From Auricularia sp. M13 (Eukaryota; Basidiomycota; Agaricomycetes; Auriculariales; Auriculariaceae): a stretch of DNA of 64,000 bases. The notes beneath the pieces were generated by a model. The model ran no database searches. It was given only the letters and a program-made list of their open reading frames with translations, and had not been told where the DNA came from. The stretch's first letter is position 1, and each line of letters starts with the position of its first letter. The stretch covers positions 2,914,001 to 2,978,000 of the forward strand of contig CM073202.1 of the NCBI GenBank assembly GCA_037042915.1, read 5' to 3'. Of this stretch, positions 11,948-22,800 are shown in pieces. A program made the translations under genes and the position numbers.

Positions 11948-13525
11948 ATGTGGCGCCTCGCGATTGTTGCTTTATCTGGCCTGCAGCTATGGTGCAGCGA
12001 CGGCGGGCCCGTGTCGAGCGTGCGTGGTGGAAACACAACATCAACACGCCTGATCGTCGACCGCCTTGGATTCCTCGACGTGACCGAGCTCAATCTCGTC
12101 AACTCCACGTTCCTGGATCTCAACGGGCACACGCTTACCGGACTCGATCACCATGCGAGCTCACAGACGCCTCTAGACCTCTACCTTGCGGTTTCGCGCA
12201 ACGGGTCTTTCAACGTCGGACTGATTCCCGATGGCTTTTCCGCAAATAACTTCACCGTTGCCTCCAGTGAGCTGGCACGGCGTCCCAACTTGTTCCTCCC
12301 TCGATGACTGAACACTCACTCAGTCCTACCTACGCATCCATCTGGACTGCTGAAGCCGCTTCCGCGCGTCTCTGCGGCAGACGCCGCTTTCTTCGACGAG
12401 ATGGTCGCCAAGAAATTCGTACCATACCAGAACATCCCCGATGCGCCTGGCAAGTCGATGAGCGAAATCAGGGCCCTGGGAAAGCGTCTCTTCCCATTTA
12501 CGCCGTACAGCTTCGAAATGGCCATCAGCCTGTACGACTGGACCACGGCCTCCTTCACCCGTGTCGTGTTCATGAAGATCTTTGAGTTCACTGGGATACA
12601 CACGCACCCGTTCCCGTTGGACCTCCCGAGCATCGCGGAGATGATATGGGAATCCAACTTTGACACGTACACGCCGAGCAACCCCGACTATATGAACGTA
12701 TTCATGATGCGTCCCGCGGCGTCGCTATCAGATGTGCAGAGCCAGCTGGCATCCAAATACCGAAGACTGCACGAGTTCAGTGCCATACAAAACCGCTTGC
12801 TCGCAGCTACGATGCAGGCGATGCCGCGCACGTCAGTCCTGGCGAAACCTACGCTGTTCTCAGGCCAAGTCGATGTCTATCAGCTGGGGCTCGATCACTT
12901 CGGCATCGAGTTCCTCGAATGTCCCCTCAACAAGGGGCCTATCACCCAGGAGCTCAAGATTAACTTTGCCAGCACGCTCGTGAGCTACGTCGCCCCCGGT
13001 CGTGTGATCACGACGAAGATGGTCTGGAGCTTCACGGAGTTCCTCGACGACGCCATGCACTACCAGAACGGCATCCTGCTCGTCGCGAACCCACCGCGCG
13101 ATACGTGGGTGTGGGACACAGCGGCTTACACGACGCCGCTCTCCGACGACCTCGCGAAGAACGAGTACACGTTCAAGCCCGGCTCGCGGTTCGAAGTGCA
13201 GTCAATCGGGCAGGCGTCAGTCGGCGGGAAAGCAGTCGTGGTCATCATGCTCGAGCCGCTTCCAGACAGCCCCCCTGATGCCACACGTACCTCTCTCACG
13301 GGGTTCGTCGCGCCTTCGCTGTCGTTGGAGGACGCTATCGCTCGAGCTGAGGCCTACCGGCCTGTTCTTGAGTCCCAGGTACGCTTCCTGAACGCGACTG
13401 CTGCTGCCACAACTCCCGGAGCACGGACGATTCAGAGCAGCAATAACACTGGCCTTACGCACTATCAACTTGCCCACAAGGTCAGTGGCAGGCGATGTGC
13501 GTGTTTTGATGTCATCGAAAACTGA
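11948..13525 (+). CDS. Secreted protein with possible ADP-ribosyltransferase-like fold
   Basis: Exon 1 (11948-12266) begins with a signal peptide (MWRLAIVALSGLQLWCS). A 57-nt GTGAGC...CTCAG intron joins it in frame to exon 2 (12324-13525), about 506 residues with several N-glycosylation sequons. The C-terminal third carries, in order, a TLFSGQ segment, VWSFTEF, ILLVA and NEYTFKPGSRFEV, which resembles the order and spacing of mono-ADP-ribosyltransferase strands (R, S-T-S, E-x-E then F-x-P-G). The arginine is not evident and the first acidic residue of E-x-E is Lys, so activity is doubtful; the family call is inference. A donor at 13481 and an acceptor at 13526 allow an alternative 14-codon last exon ending at 13568. 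The ATG 30 nt upstream is less likely because it buries the signal peptide. Confidence 0.6.
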
Positions 13526-13568
13526 GGTCTTCACGTTGTGGATGGTTTGTAATCCCAAGGGGTGGTGA

Positions 13569-16175
13569 TCGGCAAAATCCGGTACATTACGTTAGCATGG
13601 ATGGGTCCTTCGCCTGAGGCTTGCAGAGGTTGCCGACCCCTGACTCCGGCGGAGCCGGAGGCATCTAGGGACCTCCGGCAGTCATATTCTCTGTCAGAGT
13701 GTGATCAGAGAGGTAAAAAGGCTTGGCTAGACATTAATTTGGAGCTTTCACAAGGCCGGACAGTTATTCAATACACACTGCATGCAGTGAACACGTGCTC
13801 GCTTCCGCGATGATCACGTGATCTCAGCTCGCGGACATCAGATCCGGACCAATTCGGAGTCAAATCCGCGGTTTCGGAGGCAAATCCGCGGAAATAGGAT
13901 GGATGGGTTGGAACCTCGGTGGCTTGCAGCGGTTACCGACCCGGTGCCGTTGGTTTTGCTTCCGGTCACCCCTTGTGTAATCCGCGTTGTTCCATGGAGG
14001 TGAGATTTTCGATGACTTGAAGAACACGGGTTTCAAAGTCGCAATGAAGAAATTGACTTGCTCGTGGATTAAATTCATCCACAAGACTGATTAGTTGGGC
14101 ATGCGTAAGCAATCTGTGCGGCAGGCACGCATGAGGGCCAGCGGTCACGCGAAGATGCGTGCTGTGAAGGGGGCAAATTGGTCATATCCTGGGGTTTCAG
14201 GGAGGCAAATGGAGCCAAAAGCCAACCTGGGGTTTCGTGAAGAGATCTCCTGTACACGGTGAAACCTGCCTTGCGGTCATCGGATTTTGGTACATTCAAC
14301 ATACACGGACCTCCTGGATCTGCTGGCCGAGAATAAGCGCAAAAAAAACCGTCAGGAAATGCCCCGGAACTGTGTGTGGTTGAGATCAAGGCAAAGTGAA
14401 GTACACTGATAGACTCGTATAGTTACCACATTCCCCTTTAGCTGTCAAACGCGGAGGCAATCTCCTTTTTTGGGTTTGTAGATTTCCTTTTCAGGAACGC
14501 TGAAGCTGACTCTTTATATAGTTCGGCAGTATACGGCCGGATCTTCCTCCAGGAGCCCATTCTCCGTCCAAGTAAGGTATCACAACAGTTCTGAGACGTT
14601 ACTGGCACACAAAAGTTGTGAGACATTACTGCTTGCACATGAAAGTTGTGAGACATTACTGATTGCACATGAAAGTTGTGAGACATTACGGGCTGTACAT
14701 AATAGTTGTGAGACATTACGGGTTACAGCTAGAAGTTCCAAGACAGTGCCGTTTCTTACTGTCTGTCATGTGGGTTTAAATGTAGCAGTTTTCCCAAAAG
14801 CCTTGCGTTCCAGCGCCCTCGCTGAGATGCGCGATAATTGAGGCTTTGACGCTGAGCATGTATACGGACGCCTCGATTATGTCGTGTCGGTGAGTTTTCA
14901 CGGTCTTCATGGAGTATCGCACATGTTTCGTCAAGATTGGCAGCCCATTGCCAGAAGGCGGCCTCTTTAGTAGACCGTCGTAGTAAATCTATCGATGCAC
15001 AGACCATATATTGGTTGATTCATGAAGTAGATAAGTTTGCCGGGTGGCATTGTGGATATTTGCTCAGCCATAAGTTTACTGAGACCGGAGCGTAGCGCAG
15101 GTTCGTCTTGTCAACACATAAGGTATCCCGCGGTATGTAGGGGCCATAGGCACCCCTATACACTGCTCCGAACGTCAGAGGCTCCGCTTATAGCAGATAG
15201 CACTGTCTGGAAGCGCAGCGGGCGCGTACAATGGTGTGCACCTATGGAAAACCGAGTCAGACGTGGGGACGACATGAGATCCCGACGACAACGTCGTCGG
15301 GAGGTCCGAGCAGCTGGGAGGACGTGGGTTCAAGCAGCCACGTCTGGGGATTGGCTAGTGTAGGGCGTATGAGTGAGGCAGCTTGCAACCGAGGGAACGC
15401 TTCGTACACAGAAAGAATGCTCTCGTGCTCGCGTCCGGACTGCATAACCACTTCATCGACAGTAGAATTGCACGATTCAATCGATATGGAACACGGTGAG
15501 GTCAGCATTTCACCGACTAAGGACACACGGTCAAGATGAGTGCAATCTGGATGAAACACAGGGTCAGTTGTGGTGAGAAATTAAAGAAGAGTATACCAAG
15601 AGCTCACCTAGACATCCCCGCGGTGAGCTTGTGAGAACCTGGACTCCAGGTGTCGCAACAAGTGGAGCGGCCGCTACAGTGTTGCACCTCTCAATCCGAG
15701 CTCTGTGCAAGTTTCAGACACAGAACTGGGTAATATTTAAGGCAAAACTGCATACCTGTGACTTTTAGCAGCAATTTTGCATGCCAATGATGACAGTGGA
15801 GGGCAAGAGAGCACGACGGACACGCTGATCATCTCGAACGATTTGCCTCCGATGCCGGGCTGCCGGAGTCACGTGACCAAAACGGTCAAAAGGTCGACGG
15901 AATCAAATTGGTCGATTGGTCAAATCGGGCATAGGCTGCAACTTGGTCTTTGGTCCGCGGAGTTCGAAAGTGAAACCCCGGGCTATGCCATAGTTCCCGT
16001 GAAGCCCGTGAAGGGCGTTCGACGCGGGAAACCGGATGACAAGTTGGTCTCTCTGAGTTTCAATTGCAACAACGCCCACGCATAAACGTTTTCTTTTGCC
16101 CCTCTCGGATACAAAAGTTCCCTTGTAATATAATTATCTGATCATATAGTATTCTTCAATCTGATTCCCAAGAAT
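13569..16175. other. Gene-poor 2.6 kb region with short repeats
   Basis: No supported gene. It contains a 30-bp tandem repeat (separate entry), two imperfect copies of a roughly 40-bp motif containing GGCTTGCAG.GGTT.CCGACCC at about 13599-13640 and 13901-13943, two copies of CAAATCCGCGG near 13861-13892, and GC-rich near-palindromes (for example CTCCGGCGGAGCCGGAG around 13645). Together these suggest remnants of repetitive DNA rather than unique sequence. Confidence 0.4.
14587..14750. repeat. 30-bp tandem repeat, about 5.5 copies
   Basis: Units begin at 14587 (27-nt variant), 14614, 14644, 14674 and 14704, with a partial unit at 14734. The core is AGTTGTGAGACATTAC. Because the period is a multiple of three, the reverse strand reads as a ten-residue peptide repeat (MSHNFHVQxV). 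Copies diverge outward from the centre. Confidence 0.9.
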
Positions 16176-17466
16176 CTAGAGTTTCGCGGCCTTCCCTCTC
16201 CTCGCGTTTGCCTCTCCACTCATCGTCAGCGCCATTTGCGTTGCGACGGCCAAACAGACCATTTTGTCCTCCCATCCCTCTTCCACAGGAGCTGACCTAT
16301 CACCAATTCTCCCTGGGGGTGCAGACCAAATTTCGACAGTGATGTCGTGCCGTCCCTCGGTGAGGAAGCGCCCGTACGAGTAGAGCGCGGCCGTATTCTG
16401 CGCATACGAATTGCCTCGCGGAATGCGATGTTTGAACTCGATGGAGAGGACCATCGTGGGATACCAGCTGAATTTTTACGTCAGTCACAGTGATCGCTGC
16501 TCCGCAAGTCACAGCTCGAACTCACTTGATGGTCCGCGGACCGTTCAGGTGCGCTCGTAGCAGTTCGGGGGTCTGCACGGCCGTCAGAGCTAGCCTCACA
16601 CAAACAGTCAGAAGTTCCACTGAGTACGCACATTACGAAACAAGTCCGCCACGATAGGAATCGTGACCTGCGAAACCTCGTCCTTCTCATGCGTGAACTG
16701 CAGCAAAGCGCCGTATTCCGTGATACCATTCACGTCGGGGTTCTTTCCATCGTTCGGGGTGGCCATCTTCAGCTTGTTCCTCTCAGCATAACGCACATCC
16801 TGGCAGCTGCGCACGGTGTCGCGCATCGTGATCGCCGGGCGAAATACGAACGGTTCCCCGCGCGCGGGGTGCACACGGACAGGCGTCCTCCGGTATAACG
16901 GCGACCGGGGCGTCAGCGTCAGCGGTGGGGGAGCAGCCGTCGGGTCGGTATATGCTGGTCCAAGGACGCCGAATATTAGGTGAGCTGTTATGCGGGTTTG
17001 GCCCTTCAACCCGTCAGCGTGAGACGCACTTCAGACTGGGTAGAGCGCACCTTCTGAATGAGCATGGCCTCTATATTGTGAAACGCCTTTCCGGAGCGCA
17101 TAAACTTGACGTAAACCTCGCAGTCGCCGACCTCACAGCTCTTGAGAAAGTATGCGGTGAGATGGATCGCGTCGCGCAGCGGCGTGTCCTTCACGGCCTC
17201 CTCGCATGCCGAGACGATGACGGACAGCAGGTAGCCTGCCATTCACAGCTCCGAGTAAGTCAAAATACAATTTGCGAGTCGGAGAGAATCACACCTCCAA
17301 AGGGAACGCTGGAAGCCACACGTTAGCCGTGCAATGTGCAAGATACATCGGGGAATGCGTACACGCCGATTGTTATATCTGAATGTAACGAGCCAGCGTA
17401 CACCCTAACGCCGTTGCTTTCCCTGACGAGTTTGACACGTGCAGCCTCGATGAAAGAAGGGGCCAT
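16176..17466 (-). CDS. Acyl-CoA thioesterase-like hotdog protein
   Basis: Six exons: 17466-17363, a 14-nt microexon 17308-17295, 17235-17051, 17003 to about 16628, 16589-16526 and 16467-16176, giving about 344 residues. The N-terminus (MAPSFIEAARVKLV, then SDITIGVVPFGGYLLSVI) matches the fungal TesB-like/thioesterase-superfamily pattern in which a G-x-VP-x-GGY motif opens the hotdog helix. A second hotdog half includes NWYPTMVLSIEFKHRIP. These enzymes hydrolyse acyl-CoA thioesters in peroxisomes or mitochondria; the substrate is unknown. The fourth intron is short (38 nt, donor GTACTC) and is the weakest junction, but it is the only combination I found that keeps both flanking segments in frame. 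Confidence 0.75.
17295..17308 (-). other. 14-nt microexon of the thioesterase gene
   Basis: Reverse-strand CGTTCCCTTTGGAG lies between acceptor TTCCAG and donor GTGTGA. It supplies the conserved Val-Pro-Phe-Gly-Gly residues and connects exon 1 (phase 2) to exon 3 (GC-TAC) without a frame break. Confidence 0.75.
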
Positions 17467-17877
17467 TCCTGCTGTGCGGCGCTGCGAAGAGTGCAAGCTG
17501 CGGAATGAGCCGTCCTGATCGTCGCACCGGCTTCCGGGCGTCGCGCAACTTGACCAGCGAATCACATGATGCTCAGGGATTACGTTGGATTGTGAGGGCA
17601 CCTGATACAATGGGAAGATTATGAGCCATCTACGGCTACAATCCATGCGGATTGTACGATGTAACCTGGATGTAACACGTTTGCTTTCCATGATAGTCGA
17701 TAACAATGCTCACTGCATGTGCCCCAATAAATTTTGACAGGCTCTAAGTCGGGGACAAGACCATACTGCACGTGAGGCACGAGAATGCACGCACGGCTAG
17801 GAAGAGACTGATCGTTTATTGTTTGCTGAGATAAGGCGGCCAGATCCTGGACAAGGCTCAGTGCGAGTAGCCGTCCC

Positions 17878-19302
17878 ATGATCCCGGACAAAAGGAAGGC
17901 GCGCGGCGCTTCAAGCACCAACTCGTCCTTGTCCTCTCCCCTCCTCTCGATCCTCTCGAGAATGCCCCACAATGCTTTTGGCATGATCGCGAGCACAACC
18001 ACCCCGGCTGCCGACACGGACGCGCCTGCACAAGCACCCATGCCACCTACCGATCGATGTGGCACCATGGCGAACGGTGCACCTGCAGGTCTTCCCACCG
18101 AATACAACGCACTGAAGCGATGCACCACGATGTTCCACGACGATGGCGTTGTAGAACGCCACGACGAGGCCGCGAGAAGGCCGGCAAAGCGGCGCCGAAT
18201 GGGACCAACGAAGAGCCACAGAGCGCGGAAGCGCGGCGTGAGTAACGCTGCGGCAGCGACCTGTGGGCCTTTCGTAGACCCCATTGCGGCAGCGCCCGCT
18301 GCCCTGGTCGGAGAAGCCTCGCATGCTGCCCTTCACCGCGGGACCCGAGCCACCGTCGACATCGGTATCACGCCGCTGGACTTGGACTTCGCCTGGTGCT
18401 GCGCTTCAGGAGCTGATGACGCAACATGCGTATCGATGAGCGTGCAGGACGTATTGATGAGCGTGCAGGACGTACGCGATAGTGTGGCTGGGCTTGTGGC
18501 TGGGCTGCCTGTCGCTGGCTACGACGCAGATGCGGATAATGGCGACAACTTCATGGCGACGCCTCTGAACCTGGACTTTGGGTACAACAGCCCGCCGGTC
18601 CCAGGCATCGCACACGACGACATCGACCCCGCCCTGCTGGGTATTAGCAGCGGCGAGCTTGACATCGACACGCTGCACGCACCCCGCTTCGACGGACCGC
18701 TCCGACAACTGATACCGGAGTCCGCGGCGTCGTACTCGCCACAATCCTCTGACGACGCCGGACGTGTTCATGGCTATTCTTACGCGCTGGAACCGACAAC
18801 CGTGAATCGGCGCTCTCGGGAGCTGGTGGACGACCAGAACCCGCTCCCGCCGCCGCTTGCCCTTCGCGACCATAATTCGGTAGTGCAGCCTAGCGCCCAA
18901 GGCCTGGAATTGTCGGGGTACATCGACCGTGATCACATCGCTGGGATGGATTTTGCAAGCTTCGTAGCGCTGTGGGAAGCCGGTGCTTGCGGGACTCGTC
19001 GGCGTCCGAGTCGGCGTGAATGTGCCCAAGTTGCGGACAAAACCGAGGAGCAAGCTGCTGAAAATCCGATCGTGCAGGTCTTGGGCACGTACACGGTCGC
19101 GTTTGATATGAAGCAGGAGGAGCAGGAGCACGATTTATCGGCCATCGCCCATGCGCTGCCCGAGACTGTTGGCGCTGTCGATCGGACCGTCGTGCGGCAT
19201 GCCGTCCTTGATAGCCTGGCAATGCTGACGCCGGCGCTGACACCCGAGCAAGCGCACGAGGCCGATCTCGAGAGGCTGGAGCTGGTGTCCTTCGAAGTGT
19301 AA
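17878..19302 (+). CDS. Hypothetical nuclear-type protein, intact tandem copy (474 aa)
   Basis: Uninterrupted ORF of 474 codons starting MIPDKRKARGASS. There is a strong basic cluster near residues 100-118 (RRPAKRRRMG, SHRARKR) typical of a nuclear localisation signal, then long Asp/Pro/Ala-rich low-complexity sequence with repeated TPLxLDF motifs. The C-terminus has MDFASFVALWEAG, a KQEE acidic segment and a leucine-rich end (LDSLAMLTPALTPE). No known domain; the composition suggests a regulatory or scaffold protein. A 21-bp direct repeat at about 18433-18474 duplicates MSVQDV. A broken paralogue at 20700-22097 keeps the same landmarks, and about 100 bp upstream of both start codons is also similar, so the promoter was duplicated too. 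Confidence 0.7.
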   Translation: MIPDKRKARGASSTNSSLSSPLLSILSRMPHNAFGMIASTTTPAADTDAPAQAPMPPTDRCGTMANGAPAGLPTEYNALKRCTTMFHDDGVVERHDEAARRPAKRRRMGPTKSHRARKRGVSNAAAATCGPFVDPIAAAPAALVGEASHAALHRGTRATVDIGITPLDLDFAWCCASGADDATCVSMSVQDVLMSVQDVRDSVAGLVAGLPVAGYDADADNGDNFMATPLNLDFGYNSPPVPGIAHDDIDPALLGISSGELDIDTLHAPRFDGPLRQLIPESAASYSPQSSDDAGRVHGYSYALEPTTVNRRSRELVDDQNPLPPPLALRDHNSVVQPSAQGLELSGYIDRDHIAGMDFASFVALWEAGACGTRRRPSRRECAQVADKTEEQAAENPIVQVLGTYTVAFDMKQEEQEHDLSAIAHALPETVGAVDRTVVRHAVLDSLAMLTPALTPEQAHEADLERLELVSFEV

Positions 19303-19364
19303 CTGGAGTCCAGCCGCACCGACCCTCCTCATTGACGACAAAGGGCTACAAGACCCGCAGATTA

Positions 19365-20135
19365 AGGTAGCAATCATGTACAGTCATCCGACGTGCGTGA
19401 CATGCCCAAAAAAGGCAATTGTGAAGGGTCCGGAGATACTCTTTGATTTCTATAAAATGGTACAATCTATTTAAGCAAAATCTGGCGTCAACATAAATTC
19501 GGGTCTTGGTATAGCTTTTGTTTTGTGCTGAGAATGTGAGCAACGGATGATTCCTGACAGAGGAGACCCCCTGAGACTGCCGGCTCTGCTGCTTCCTCTT
19601 CCTACGATGCCGCCCGCGAAGGCCTGGCGTGCAAAGAAGATCGCCAACATGGCGGGTGCGCAGGCCAGACTTACTACAGCCGTCCAGGGCATCAGCAATG
19701 GCCTCAAACGGCTTGCTTCCCCTCGGAAAACCCCCAGCAAAAAACCCCGGGTGCAGGCCGCAGAAAATGAGGCCCGTTGTCACTGATAATTGCCTTCATC
19801 ACTTCTAATACATGTATAGATGACGCCCAGCACTTGCTCTGGCAGGGCTGAGGCTCTACCAGCTCAGTCTGATGCTTCTGTAGCTGGTCTCTAATTGTAG
19901 CTCATTCTTCCAGTGTTTTGGGGTCTTGTCCCTGAGATTTTCCCCAATCACCCTGAATCCGGGTATACAGATAGCCAGTATACATTCAGAATTAATGTTG
20001 GCGACAGATTTTGTAGTAATGCTTTGGTTCAGATGCTCCCATATGAACAACAGTTTTCAATGACACATTACTTCCCAAAAAGGGCATGTCACGTCACATG
20101 TGACAGCGTCGGATGACTGTACATGATTGCTACCT
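19365..20135. mobile_element. 771-bp TIR element, copy 1
   Basis: Bounded by perfect inverted repeats of at least 29 bp starting AGGTAGCAATCATG, and flanked by the dinucleotide TA on both sides (19363-19364, 20136-20137). The body appears identical to 60789-61559 (constant offset 41,424). Subterminal GTGACATGCCC is also inverted. A 79-codon ORF (19547-19786) encodes a basic peptide (MPPAKAWRAKKIANMAG...SPRKTPSKKPRV), possibly the N-terminal relic of a transposase. TA duplication and TIRs point to a non-autonomous Tc1/mariner-superfamily-like DNA transposon. It sits just downstream of the intact 474-aa gene. Confidence 0.9.
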
Positions 20136-20699
20136 TAGAAGGATTGCGCGGACAGGCGAATAGATCGAACTTACGATTTCGTTTGTGTTCAGATAAATGG
20201 ACAGTACATGAAGGTTGCACGAAGCACTAACCAGCTCTCATCCCATACGATCAATAAGCTCTAGAATGAGGACGAGCCCCCAGGGAGGTGGAAGCTTAAG
20301 ACACGGCCTGTTTGAGAGCCGGGATCCCTGAGATCGTGACATTCGCATTGGTGTCGATGACAGAAGAGAGCAGGAACATGCTGCGGCTGAGTCCGAGCAC
20401 TCGCGGTCATCCTGGACTGTCAAGAACTATCGCAGCCTCAGGCTTCCCTCGTATCTCTTCAAGCTTACTATGCTCTAATGAGGACATGGTGATTCACAGA
20501 AGCTGAGACGTCTACGGGTAAATGTTGTGTTGGCAATTATATCAGCTCTGTTCCCCATCCTCCGCCGTGCACATTGCAGGGTCTGTTTCACATCAGACGA
20601 TTGCATCTGGAGAATGCACGATCGAGAGGACACGATGTGTCTATTGTCCGCTGAGATAAGACGGGATCCTGGACCACGCTTCGTCAGAGTCGCCATGCC
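20136..20699. other. Intergenic region, duplicated promoter at its right end
   Basis: No gene. Roughly 20570-20699 resembles 17750-17877 (shared GAGAATGCACG, CTGAGATAAG and CATGATCCCGGAC segments), so it is the copied 5' flank of the tandem duplication. Confidence 0.5.
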
Positions 20700-22097
20700 A
20701 TGATCCCGGACAAAAGGAAGGCTCGCGGCGCTTCAAAGCTCGAACCCATTCTTGTTTTCTCCCAGCATCAAGGCCCTCTCTAGAATGCCGCAGACTACGT
20801 TCGATATGCCCGTGAGCACGACTACTACCGCAGCCAACGCACATGCGCGGCCGACCGATCGATGTGGCACCATGGCGAACACAGGGCAAGCCGCTCAGCC
20901 CACCGGGCGGAAACGTTGCGACAGATTTGAGGACAACGACACTGACATTGAAGACGAAAAGGGACAGCCGAGGCTGGCGAAGCGGCGCCGAACGAACACG
21001 CCCGAAAACAAACGTCCCGACTCGCGGCGTGCGCGAGGCGGAGGCGTTCATGTCCTCAGCCAAGGTCGTCGCAGTCGCCGCAGCGTCTGCGGCCGTGGTT
21101 CACGGTGCGGGTGCGCGAGCGATATCGGCGGTCGACAATGTAGCGCCTTTGAACTTGGCCTGGGAGCACCAGGTTGAGCTCTCGAGGAAGCGCGATGTCG
21201 CCGCCGGCTTCGCTTTGGTTGACGACGACGGGCACAATGGCGACGTCGACCCCTTCACGACTCCGCTAAACCTGACACTGGGCAATCAGCCGGCACTGGA
21301 GGTCGGAGATGCATACCAAGACCGTGACGTTGACGAGCTTAAAGCCGGGAGGCTGTACGTGCGCTCGGTGGAGATGTTGCCCGATGCGTGCGAATGGAAT
21401 GTTGGAACAATGTCTGGCGCGTCGCCTGCGCCTCGCGACGTATGCCATACCGACGGCTGGCAGGTTACCGATGACGTGCGATGCCCGTCGCAGTGTTTGC
21501 ACGACACTCCGCCTGAGAGCCGGTTTCACGACTTGCCGGCACCGCTGGAACTCCCAGCGCCGTGGTCGCCGCAACCGATTGAAGACCTTGCGCGGAATGG
21601 CTGGCCTTGGCCTTCGGCGTGGCGCGGCAGACCCGGACCTATTGGAGGAGGCTGACCAGAGCTCGTTTGATGACGCTGAAGGCGACAGCGACTCGGTGTC
21701 GCAGCATGAACCTCCAAGACTCCGCGGCCGCTCGCTCGTCCCAAGCATCGACTTCGCGACCTTTGTAGCGCTCCTGGATGCCGGTGCTTATCCCTCGGTA
21801 CCACCTCCGCCTGCGCTGGGGGACGGATACGATGCGCAAGATGCCGGATATCGCGCGCTGGCGGCGGCGCACATCGGGTGCACGCACACGGCCTATTACG
21901 AGATCAAGCAGGAGGAGGCTGAGGTCGATATCGCGGCCTTGAGCCCAGCGAACGCGCCGTCTGCGCTGCGTGCTGTCGACCCATCGGTTCCGCGTGTCGT
22001 CCTCGAGATCCTATCGATGCTCACACCGGCGTTAACGCCAGAGCCGGTGCAGAGTGCTGACGAGGGTCAGATTGCACCCAGTTTAACTGATGAGTGA
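20700..22097 (+). pseudogene. Broken tandem copy of the 474-aa gene
   Basis: Starts with the same MIPDKRKARGAS codons as the intact copy, then needs at least three frame changes: near 20740 (before the LSRMPQTTFDM equivalent), near 21010-21040, and near 21640. The recognisable pieces appear in order: TDRCGTMAN, LAKRRR basic cluster, TPLNLTLG, SIDFATFVALLDAGA, EIKQEEAEVDI and LEILSMLTPALTPE. Introns do not explain the shifts because the intact copy has none at these positions. Sequencing error at all three sites is unlikely. Confidence 0.8.
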
Positions 22098-22800
22098 TAA
22101 CTGAGCTGTACATGAGCGAAGGTACTGAGCTACGAGAGCCAGAGAGAAATGAATAGACGGACTGGACTCAGTACGAACGACGCGGTTGTTACTTACTTTT
22201 GCTTGTATGGTTAGAGCAATGTGCGATTTAAGGTGCTTTCAGAATGCATAGATCTCCGGATGGGCTCTTATCGCCGTTTTCTGCAGGGTAACACTGCTGG
22301 CGCTTGGGAAAACTGCGCCGGGAAAGGCAAAATCATGAGTTAAGCTTGGTAGATGTGAGTCAATGGCCGCCAAGTCGGGTAGTCGACATCGATGAAGAAA
22401 GAAAGGAGAGCCGCGGCGTCGGAGCTCGAGCTCGCGCTCCCCCTCCGAAGGCATTTCGCCTGGTTTTCCCTCGCATCTCATCGACATGTACTATAATTAA
22501 CTAGCCCTAATCTTAATGCGAATCATTCTGTCTCTCGATCCGAGTGCAACGGGTAAGTATTCAGTTCACAACTCTCTTTGCAATGAAGTGTGCAAACACC
22601 TTCACTTCTATATGATAAACCTCATTTACCTCCTCATAAACCACGGGTGTTACATTGTGTATTGGACTCGGCTATGAATGTTTAACGTTGCCCAATGGCC
22701 GGAAAGGCCCTGCCATGCCAACAGGCAGTCTCAGCAATAAGGCTGGGAAGCGAGTGTATACGATTATATAAAGTAAGTTGAGAGGAAATTCATAGGAAGT
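22098..22800. other. Intergenic region, nothing convincing
   Basis: Separates convergent transcription units. It holds 3' flanks only; no ORF of quality or RNA gene recognised. Confidence 0.4.

Noticed and set aside
14587-14750. Tandem repeat as a CRISPR array
   Set aside because: Contiguous 30-bp units without unique spacers, in a eukaryotic genome.
19365-20135. 771-bp repeat as part of a segmental duplication
   Set aside because: The flanks of the two copies differ immediately outside the TA dinucleotides, so transposition is the better explanation.
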